Source: Entrophospora sp. SA101
Lineage: Eukaryota; Glomeromycota; Glomeromycetes; Entrophosporales; Entrophosporaceae
Direction of reading: 5' to 3'
DNA: 18,436 nucleotides
Assembly (NCBI GenBank): GCA_958430865.1
Contig: CAUDNR010004477.1
Span: 31,090 to 49,525 of the forward strand
Shown: piece by piece, positions 1-6,809 of the stretch
Numbering within the stretch: position 1 is the first letter of the stretch
How the letters are laid out: the number at the start of each line of letters is the position of its first letter
The notes under the pieces: model-generated
Seen by the model: the letters and a program-made list of their open reading frames with translations, nothing else
The model's database searches: none
What the model was told of the DNA's origin: nothing
Program-made: the position numbers and the translations under genes

Positions 1-100
1 AAAAGTAATACGTCAAGGTTATCAAAAAAGTAATACGTCAAGGTTATCAAAAAAGTAATACGTCAAGGTTATCAAAAAAGTAATACGTCAAGGTTATCAA
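1..100. repeat. 25-bp tandem repeat, four exact copies
   Basis: Four identical 25-bp units lie head to tail from the first base, so the array may continue outside the window. Each unit carries the core taatacgtcaaggttatc. The same core word recurs singly at 203-218 and inverted at 260-275, so the array belongs to a local repeat family. No coding potential is seen. Confidence 0.95.
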
Positions 101-202
101 AATGTATACAAAAGGAATCAAATTTTTTAACATAGAGCAAGGAATACTCGAAGGCACTAACTATGCGAGAAAGAGTTCTAGGATCGAAAAATATAGCAAT
201 CT

Positions 203-275
203 TTTGGTAATACGTCAAGGCAGAATATTATAAGGAAAAAGGTAAGATAAATTTGTGCTTTGACGTATTACCAAA
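203..275. repeat. 16-bp perfect inverted repeat using the tandem-array core
   Basis: Positions 203-218 (tttggtaatacgtcaa) are the exact reverse complement of 260-275, separated by 41 bp. The arm contains the taatacgtcaa core of the array at 1-100. It could form a stem-loop or be the end of a small element. No target duplication was identified. Confidence 0.85.
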
Positions 276-291
276 TAAGAGATAACAATTC

Positions 292-615
292 GGCACTACG
301 TACCTCATTATCGGATGCTTTGGTGTGTTACCAGATATGATAAAAATTCGGCACTACGTGCCTCATCCTTGATCGGTATTCGAATACATCACACAAAGCC
401 AGGATACGAATACTATTTCGGCACTACGTGCCTCATCCTCGATTGATATTCGAATGCATTATAACAGTTAACAATTCGGCACTACGTGCCTCATCCTTAA
501 TCGATATTCGAATGCATCATACAAAGCCAGGATACGAATACTATTTCGGCACTACGTGCCTCAAACCTGGCCCGCATCGAGGAATTAACCAGAAAGCTAA
601 GGGCACTACGTGCCC
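292..615. repeat. GGCACTACGTGCC hairpin repeat cluster (six copies)
   Basis: The 13-mer ggcactacgtgcc occurs at 350-362, 420-432, 478-490, 548-560 and 602-614, with a one-base variant at 292-304. Each copy can fold as a 5-bp stem (ggcac/gtgcc) with a tac loop; the last copy is extended by one more pair (601-615). The copies sit in units of about 58 to 70 bp that also share cctcatcc, attcgaatgcat and agccaggatacgaatac. The DNA is richer in C+G and CpG than the rest of the window. An open frame at 428-628 runs through these repeats and is not taken as a gene. Confidence 0.9.
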
Positions 616-653
616 AGTTCGGGCATAGCCCTCACATCGGGCTTGCAAATGAT

Positions 654-950
654 GACGAGGCAAATGCAAAACGCACGTCACTCGAATGTGTCGTGAAACG
701 CAAAACGCACGTCACTCGGGCGTGACATAAAAAAAAATGAAACACATACCATATTGGTGCACATCTCAGCAGTCCTCAAGTGACGATATGAATGCAACCT
801 ATATACCACTCAATTTGTGGACTACAATCACCCCATCTATGACGAGGCAAACGTAAAACGCACGTCACCCGAATGACGAGGCAAACGCAAAACGTATGCC
901 ACACTAGCACACGTCTCAGTGGCTCTTAAATGGCGATACAAATGTATCAA
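654..950. repeat. Degenerate direct repeats with core caaaacgcacgtcac
   Basis: Copies of gacgaggcaaa..caaaacgcacgtcac lie at about 654-683 and 841-870, with partial copies at 695-717 and 874-896. A second pair of related segments, containing ctcagcagtcctcaagtgac and a diverged partner, lies at about 747-800 and 897-949. This indicates an old duplication with an offset of about 150 bp. No protein or RNA gene is visible. Confidence 0.8.
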
Positions 951-1008
951 ATCATTAAAAGGAAGCAAATAACAAGCTTATTAGAGGTCAAAATGAGTAG
1001 CTATAAAA

Positions 1009-1085
1009 TAAGTAGGTAACAGTCTAATTATAAGTAGGTAACAGTCTAATTATAAGTAGGTAACAGTCTAACATAAGTAGGTAAC
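1009..1085. repeat. 22-bp tandem repeat (taagtaggtaacagtcta)
   Basis: Units start at 1009, 1031, 1053 and 1074. The spacing is 22, 22 and 21 bp, because the third unit lost one base. The last unit runs into the palindrome at 1076-1109, which reuses its agtaggtaaca word in both orientations. The array lies directly downstream of the minus-strand gene ending at 1108. Confidence 0.93.
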
Positions 1086-1109
1086 AATATATATATATTG
1101 TTACCTACT
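1076..1109. repeat. Perfect 34-bp palindrome overlapping a stop codon
   Basis: Arms of agtaggtaacaatatat pair over their whole length with no spacer. The minus-strand gene at 1108-2286 ends with a TAG whose bases 1108-1110 lie at the edge of this palindrome. In a transcript of either strand it could form a strong hairpin, conceivably a 3'-end processing signal. It could also be a recombination scar between inverted copies of the 22-bp repeat. Confidence 0.92.
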
Positions 1110-2286
1110 ATTCATGCATTCCTGGCGTAATATCAAAAAGTTCTTGAATTTGTGATGGGTCTAAGGATTCATGTAACCAAGGGTCTTCAAGAACTTGGAT
1201 TTGATTATCAGGATCAAAATTAAAAGAAATAAAACTTGTAACAATGTGATATATAACTGTATTATAATTACGATCTAAATAATTTTTTTGTCCTTTTTGT
1301 TCGTTGTCAAATGCCATAAATAATAACCCCTTTGGAAGTGGTTCAGCTTTTCCAGCCAAATTTTCTTGCCATTTTATAAATTTTGTAAAGCTACCAGAAC
1401 TTAAAATATGATTATCTATGTCAATGATGGTTCTAGATTTTGACAATGAATATTTAATTGCTGAAGTTGCTAAATTAATTGCAGAAACATATTTTAAATT
1501 CCTTGCTCCATAGACAGCATCTACTGCCACAGAACATTTGAAAAGTTTTTTACTGTCATGTTGATTTTCACTTTCACTATAAATAAGAGCCTCTATAAAC
1601 TTAACAAGAACTGGATTACGTTTAGCAAGCCACTCTGAAGTTGAATATGATAAAAGATTATCCAAAGTGAATCTTTCTTGGTCATCAATTAAATTAACAA
1701 TATCTTGATATATATTTTTTCGTTCATACCTAGCAACTTCTTTTATAATGTCAATTCTTACTTCTTGATCATCAAATCTTCTATTCCATTTTTCTTTCAA
1801 TTCTTTATTTTCTGAAATTAAATTTTCATTTTGATGTTCCAACTCAATTATTTTTTGTTCATAATCTTTTATGATATTAACATAATTTACTCGCTGTGAC
1901 TCTGAACTAATTAATTCATTTGTTATTTTTCCTAACTCTGACAAAAGATCCTGATATTGTAAATTCCTAAGCTGTTTATTTGAATTTATATCAACAGAAG
2001 TATATATAATATTGTCCTTTTGTAATTTCTCAAGAAAAGAATCTTTAGCAACTATTTGATTATAATGTTTTTGACAAACTGAGTAATTTTCTAATGAATC
2101 AAATGATAATTCTGGAAAATACTTAGCAATGAGAGATGCGCGTTCAACTGATGCTGGTGCTGACGCATGTTTCCATCGTTTTTCTAGATCATTATCACAT
2201 AATGTCAACTGGCTTCTTGGATATTTGTTTGCAATATCTTCATACAAACATGGTAAGGTCTTAGCTAGTGGTCTAACATTCGCCAT
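1108..2286 (-). CDS. Uncharacterised 392-aa coiled-coil protein, possibly transposon-derived
   Basis: Function unknown. The uninterrupted frame starts at the ATG ending at 2286 and has no visible intron. Near the N terminus are C13 and C30, then C71-x2-H74 (motif VCQKHYNQ), an arrangement that could be a zinc-binding module but fits no family I can name with certainty. Residues about 115 to 170 are rich in E, K, L and N with heptad-like spacing and predict a coiled coil. The C-terminal half contains the motif AFDNEQKGQKNYLDR (about 325-339). I associate this layout with large multicopy families in arbuscular mycorrhizal fungi and suspect a transposase origin with an RNase-H-like core, but this is recollection, not proof. 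The protein ends within a palindrome fused to tandem repeats, so it may be truncated at the C terminus relative to relatives. Confidence 0.7.
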   Translation of the reverse strand: MANVRPLAKTLPCLYEDIANKYPRSQLTLCDNDLEKRWKHASAPASVERASLIAKYFPELSFDSLENYSVCQKHYNQIVAKDSFLEKLQKDNIIYTSVDINSNKQLRNLQYQDLLSELGKITNELISSESQRVNYVNIIKDYEQKIIELEHQNENLISENKELKEKWNRRFDDQEVRIDIIKEVARYERKNIYQDIVNLIDDQERFTLDNLLSYSTSEWLAKRNPVLVKFIEALIYSESENQHDSKKLFKCSVAVDAVYGARNLKYVSAINLATSAIKYSLSKSRTIIDIDNHILSSGSFTKFIKWQENLAGKAEPLPKGLLFMAFDNEQKGQKNYLDRNYNTVIYHIVTSFISFNFDPDNQIQVLEDPWLHESLDPSQIQELFDITPGMHE

Positions 2287-2572
2287 AACTAACTGTTAGA
2301 ATTAAAAATTATAGAATCAACTTTGTAAAAAAAAAAAAAGAGATATGTTTTAGTCAATATGTCTCCTATGTATAAAAAAAAAACTAGTATGTAAGGTTGC
2401 GTGGATCCTGGTGGATTCTTAAAATATATATTCAGAAGCACTTATTTCAATTATTATTGTTATTATTATTATTTAAAAATTTTATTTTTCACAAAGCACG
2501 ACATGTCACGTTAAATCGTTTGTAACATATATGAATTGATCAACAAGGGGTTTCCAATTTTTCTAGAATCGA
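2287..2572. other. AT-rich spacer upstream of the minus-strand gene
   Basis: This holds an A13 tract (about 2327-2339), an A9 tract and an ATT microsatellite near 2450-2473. It should include the promoter of the minus-strand gene, but no specific promoter element could be recognised. No coding sequence is seen. Confidence 0.6.
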
Positions 2573-2673
2573 TTTCCAAATTTGGTAAAATACTTGACTG
2601 AATTACACAATGAATCTAGAATGTTAATCATTACAGTATTTGGAAATTCCAAATTTGGAAATCTCCTTGACTG
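2573..2673. repeat. Direct repeat of about 28 bp (ccaaatttgg ... cttgactg)
   Basis: Positions 2573-2600 and 2646-2673 are diverged copies. Both hold the 10-bp palindrome ccaaatttgg followed about 10 bp later by cttgactg. The second copy abuts the TACTCATGAGTA cluster. Confidence 0.7.
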
Positions 2674-2815
2674 TACTCATGAGTACTCATACTCATGAGT
2701 GCGGATCTTTCCATTAATAGTATGATCTACGAGTACTCACGGTACTCACGGTACTCACATTACTCATGAGTATATATCCGGATTACTCATGAGTAAATCA
2801 TTATTATTATGAGTA
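2673..2815. repeat. Cluster of TACTCATGAGTA palindromes
   Basis: The 12-bp palindrome tactcatgagta occurs exactly at 2674-2685, 2761-2772 and 2784-2795. Its 10-bp core actcatgagt is at 2691-2700, and half-sites (gtactcac, gagtac) fill 2731-2760 and 2811-2816. Such clustering suggests binding sites or a microsatellite-like expansion of a palindrome. Nothing in the sequence decides between these. Confidence 0.85.
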
Positions 2816-2842
2816 CAAACACTAGTTTCAATTTGTTCATTT

Positions 2843-2863
2843 TTATATATATATATATATAAA
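2843..2863. repeat. (TA)n microsatellite
   Basis: A short uninterrupted TA run of about 20 bp. The open frames read across it on the minus strand give an isoleucine-tyrosine run and are not considered genes. Confidence 0.85.
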
Positions 2864-3089
2864 TCGCGTGTAACGCGACAGTTTTGGGCTTAACATAGTA
2901 AACTTGTGCAACTTTGAGGCTTGATCTCTCCATGGTAATGTACCATATCAACAAAATGAAATCGTTGTGGAGAAAGGTCTTAGCTTCAAAATCATGTTTT
3001 GTTTTTTTGGTGTTACATTCCATTTCTGGTATACTAAATAATAAATAAAATAAAAAAGTAAATAAGAAAGTAAAAAAATTAAAAAAAAA

Positions 3090-3203
3090 AATTTAATGAA
3101 AAATTCAATTAAAAATTTAATGAAAAATTCAATTAAAAAAAATTTAACAAAAAATTCAATTAAAAATTTAACAAAAAATTCAACTAAAAATTTTAATGAG
3201 AAT
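3090..3203. repeat. A-rich degenerate tandem repeat (aaaaattcaattaaaaattt)
   Basis: About five imperfect units of 18 to 27 bp built on aaaaattcaattaaaaattt lie at the 5' end of the helicase fragment. They are responsible for its apparent N-terminal NSIKNL repeats. On the minus strand they give a phenylalanine-rich frame that is not believed to be a gene. Confidence 0.8.
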
Positions 3204-3560
3204 GTTGATGTTACCTTTCCCACATTTAACAGCATAGTCAAAATAATAGTCCAAAAGGAAACAAGCTATTTTGAAATTGATAGAAAAAGAGCTTCCAGAA
3301 AACAATTCCCACTCCAAAATGCCTTCTCATTGACTGTTCATAAAACACAGGGTTTGACCTTACCTCATATAACTATCTCTATTGATGAGAACATATTTGC
3401 CGAAGGCCAAACATATGTGGCATTGAGTGGAGCAAGCTCCTTGGATAACTTGAACATCCTGAAATTTGATTTTTCTCAAATAAAATGTTCAAAAGATGTT
3501 TTAATTGAATATAAGAGATTGGAAAAAATTAATCATGATGGATTGAAAACTTTAATGTAA
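3096..3560 (+). pseudogene. PIF1-type helicase, C-terminal fragment
   Basis: PIF1-family helicases are superfamily 1B 5'-to-3' DNA helicases; in these fungi many copies come from Helitrons or are dispersed relics. This frame (154 aa if the ATG at 3096 is used) holds only the end of the helicase. Motif V is at HKTQGLTL (about residues 85-92) and motif VI at GQTYVALSGASSL (about 104-116). In active PIF1 helicases motif VI normally reads ALSR, and the arginine contacts the nucleotide; here codon 3429-3431 is GGA, glycine. Motifs I to IV are absent. Residues 1 to about 38 are a low-complexity series of K/N/S/I units encoded by an A-rich tandem repeat (3090-3200), not helicase sequence. It is therefore read as a 5'-truncated, probably dead copy. 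Confidence 0.85.
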
Positions 3561-3712
3561 AATGTTTAAAAATTTTATTACTATATATAAATAATAATAA
3601 ATGTATATAATTTTTAACAAAGTAGGCTTGGTGATACCAGGTGACTGTTCTTGAGGATAACGCACTGCTCCTGTTTCTGCAATATCTTGTTTAGATCATA
3701 CCATAGATTTGA

Positions 3713-3856
3713 TTACTTTTTAAAGAAAAGCATTATTATTATGCGTTTAACCAATTAATTGACGATTATTTTTTTACTTTTTAAGAAAAGCATTATGCGC
3801 TAAAAATGCTAAAAAACAAAGTGCTGTGCATCTAATTAATTGACAATTTATTTTTA
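3713..3856. repeat. Tandem duplication upstream of the BTB-TLDc gene
   Basis: Two related segments (about 3713-3773 and 3774-3856) each begin ttactttttaa.gaaaagcatta, carry a tatgcg word and end with aattaattgac.att. The second has an extra stretch of about 25 bp after tatgcg. They lie about 80 to 220 bp before the start codon at 3934 and so fall in its likely promoter. Confidence 0.75.
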
Positions 3857-3933
3857 TGTGAAACATCAAGTGTTTGTGTAATTTCCATTTTTTTTTGCTC
3901 ACTTTATTTTATTTTTCCATTATTTAAATAAAA

Positions 3934-5416
3934 ATGAATCCAATATTTGAAAATTATTTTAATGAAAATGAAAGATTATTAAATACAGAAAATTTTTATG
4001 ATGTAAAAATATATGTTGGCATAGAACCAAACATTAAAGAAGTTCATGCACATGCATCTATCATATCAGCTCACTGTCCATTTTTTAGCAGTGAATTAAG
4101 CAATGCAACAAAAGAAAATGGATATTATATTATTAAGAAAACTAATATCAGTGAAAAAAATTTCAAACCTATTCTCAAGTAAGCTTAAATAATTTTATTA
4201 TTATTTTATTTATTATTTGTTTATGATTATAAATACTGTATATAATTTAATAATTTATAGATTTTTATACACATGTAAATTTGAATTTGAAAATTATTCT
4301 GGAGCTGAAGTATTGGGACTATTAACTGCAGCAGATGAACTTGGTATTGAGTCACTTTATGAATATATGATAAAATACTTTATTGAAAATTATGAAGATT
4401 ATATAAAAGAAAATCCAGTTAAAATTCTACAATTAATTTATGCTAATAAAAATTTTGAGGAATTGAAAAATATCTATTTAGAAAAATTTTGTGATCATAG
4501 TGAAAAATTATTTCAGTCAAGTGAATTTGAATCATTTGAAAAACAAATTCTATTGGAAATTCTCAAAAGGGATGATTTTTCTGTTGATGAGATAGTTATT
4601 TGGGAAAATATTTTTAAATGGGGATTGGCAAAACATCCAGAAATCAATAATAATATTGAAGATTGGTCATTGCAAAACTTCATTGATTTAAGTAAGACAT
4701 TAAAGGAATTTCTTACTCTAATAAGATTTCAGGATATTTCTAAAGATGATTTTTTTAATAAAATTATGCAATATCAAATGCTTTTTCCTATGGCTTTATG
4801 GAAAGATATTTCACATTATTATTTATTTCCAGATAGACAACAAACTTTAAATTTATTACCATCAAGAATTTTAATAATTCCAACACTCGAATCATTGACA
4901 ATCAACCAAAACCTTACATTACTTTTTGCAAGTTGGATTGATAGAAAAAGTCCACCATACAGTTCATTCAGGAAAGCTAAATATGAATTCAAACTTCTAT
5001 ATCAAAGTAGTAGAGATGGTTTAGATGCAACTAAATTTCATCAAAATTGTGATAATATCAACAACACTCTTGCAGTTGGCAAAATACAAAATTCAGAGCA
5101 AATAATTGGTGGTTATAATCCACTTAATTGGAATGGAACTTGGACATATAAAAACACAACTGAAAGTTTTATTTTTAATATAAGTAATAGAAATGATATC
5201 AATACTGCACAATTTAGTTATGTTGTTAATAATGAGTTTGTGTATGCAATTTGGTGTGATCCTTCTTGGTTACCTAGTTTTGGTTGTAACTGTGATCTTT
5301 GGTTTAAAACAGATAGCAGTGTTGGTAGTTCACCAAGGACCTACAGTGACTTCAATATAGTAAATGGTGATAAATTTGATGAATTGGAAGTTTTTCAAAT
5401 AATTGATAAAAAATAA
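3934..5416 (+). CDS. BTB-BACK-TLDc domain protein
   Basis: Two exons, 3934-4178 and 4261-5416, join in frame to give 466 aa; the 82-bp intron starts GTAAGC and ends TTATAG. Residues about 20-118 form a BTB/POZ domain: NFYDVKIYVG, then VHAHASIISAHCPFF, then the exon-junction segment PILKFLYTCKFEF. Residues about 125-230 match a BACK region. Residues about 295-464 form a TLDc domain with KLLYQSSRDG, an IIGGYNPLNW motif near 363-372 and an acidic end (DELEVFQI). BTB domains usually dimerise and can bind cullin-3; TLDc domains occur in oxidation-resistance and V-ATPase-linked proteins, while the role of this fungal combination is not established. There is no signal peptide or membrane segment. 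Both domains are complete and the frame is clean, so the gene is probably functional. It belongs to a class very numerous in arbuscular mycorrhizal fungi. The start is the first ATG before the BTB fold, 3 bp after a tatttaaata stretch. Confidence 0.93.
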
Positions 5417-5811
5417 AAATAATAAATACAATATTAATTTCTTTTTGTATTTTTCATTATTATGCAAATATTCATACACGAGGCTTAATATTATACACTG
5501 TACCTCTAGACTAACCTGTTGCTATTTTGCACTAGATATCAAAAAGAATGTAATAGGCAATTCAATTCAAATTTAATTCGAATTTATAAATTCTTTGATT
5601 TGATTTGGTTCAAATCTAATTCAAATATATACTATAAAATTGTATATAATTTTAATGAGTTGTCTGGAAAATATTTACCTAATGTAATAATTGCATTGCA
5701 CTGTGCTTGTTGAAGAAGTTATTAAAGAGGCATCATTTTCAACAATGCAATTATCGTCATTCATCATCATTATATTTATTATTTAATTTAACAATGAATT
5801 GTAAATTATTC
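5417..5811. other. Intergenic AT-rich DNA, no gene seen
   Basis: Holds the BTB-TLDc 3' region and a stretch of repeated ttcaaat/ttcgaat words near 5559-5630. Open frames here (for example 5519-5713) have no ATG at the listed start, no recognisable motif and low-complexity composition. Confidence 0.6.
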
Positions 5812-5813
5812 TA

Positions 5814-5980
5814 CTTTTGTTATCGTTATTAATAATATTAATAATGCGATAAACCCTCGTTTTAACGAATTATGATTAAATTCATTAAATTTGCTTCACA
5901 TATTAATATTAAATTAGTTGAAACGCACGATTAGTAATTTTTGATGTGCTTAATAAATCTGTTGAAACGAGATTTGACTG
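5814..5980. mobile_element. Pogo-like MITE, diverged copy
   Basis: The right end reads aacgagatttgactg at 5966-5980 followed by TA, the typical end of pogo/Tigger-type elements that duplicate TA. The left end after the TA at 5812-5813 is decayed, but the internal words cgttatt and aaccctcgtt match the copy at 14149-14378 in the same order. The element is too short to encode a transposase. The family name rests on the end motif; the left boundary is approximate. Confidence 0.6.
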
Positions 5981-5982
5981 TA

Positions 5983-6572
5983 ATATATAAAAATTTGAAT
6001 TTGTAAAAGATAAACCTATTCAGATAGAAACCCTATTAATATGTCAAAAAACTAGGAATCCGGTTGGAATTGAATTGAATCCAATTTTTTTGAATTTGAC
6101 TCGATTCATTTGAAGCCTTAATTTCATCTGATGTTTGCATTTCCGTTTAAGTTCAATTTCAACTAATAATAAAACAATTATTCAAAAAATCTGTTCAACA
6201 TGTAAGAAGTAATGTTAGTTGGGCATGCAAATATTTTGAAAAAAAAACAATGATAATAAGGTATTTACCCAAAATTTTCTATGCAAGCAAGTGTTTACTT
6301 GGAAATACCAGCAGGCATCAGAACCATCTGAGAGATTATTTTAATCAGCTTGGCTGGGAATTTATTTACAAAAAAAAAAAAAGAAATAGGCTTGTAAAAA
6401 TAATGTTCATAATCTTTTTTCAAAGAAAATTCAAAACTTTGATCTTTATTTAGATTTTTGTTAAAATATTATTTTTTAGTGAATTGAATTCATATCATTT
6501 ATATTATTATCTAATAAATCATTTGATAAAAATTTTATACAAGTTCTTGACCGACTAAAGTTTTTCTACCGG
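5983..6572. other. Intergenic AT-rich DNA left of the hAT element
   Basis: Contains ttgaattgaatcc-type words near 6070-6115 and an A11 tract near 6371. A 67-codon frame at 6250-6453 has no recognisable domain and ends in lysine-rich low complexity, so it is not called. The last bases, to 6580, are the left copy of the hAT target duplication. Confidence 0.55.
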
Positions 6573-6580
6573 CCGACATC
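6573..6580. repeat. hAT target-site duplication, left copy
   Basis: ccgacatc directly precedes the left inverted repeat; the right copy at 9660-9667 is ctgacatc, a 7 of 8 match. Eight-base duplications are diagnostic of the hAT superfamily. Confidence 0.85.
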
Positions 6581-6735
6581 TAATGTTTCAGGCGAAACCT
6601 AACCCTTTCGCCCAATCCGAATCCGAAACTGGTGCGAAATTAGTTTTGCCAGACACCAGAATTCCTAAAATGTCCGAAATAGCCCAAATCCGAAATTAAA
6701 GCTGAAAGGCGAAATTTATCCGAAATCGTATGATC
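6581..6735. repeat. Left terminal inverted repeat and sub-terminal ccgaaa repeats
   Basis: The terminal 18 bp match the right end. Inside it ccgaaa or cgaaat words recur at least six times up to about 6728. These mirror the tttcgg words at the other end. Confidence 0.85.
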
Positions 6736-6809
6736 AATTTCTGACCAATAGTAATTTTTCATGAAGATCAATTGAAATTTTTCTATTTTATTTTAATTAA
6801 CATTTAAAA

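Noticed and set aside
428..628. 66-codon open frame in the left repeat block
   Set aside because: It runs through GGCACTACGTGCC repeats, has no domain, and its apparent protein repeats are those of the DNA.
1..1100. CRISPR-like array
   Set aside because: The 25-bp and 22-bp units are contiguous tandem repeats without unique spacers, and the context is eukaryotic.
2787..3241. Two overlapping minus-strand frames, one phenylalanine-rich and one ending in isoleucine-tyrosine repeats
   Set aside because: They are translations of the A-rich tandem repeat and the TA microsatellite; the plus strand carries the recognisable helicase motifs.
6250..6453. 67-codon frame with a lysine-rich tail
   Set aside because: No recognisable motif, low-complexity 3' half, no splice-supported extension.
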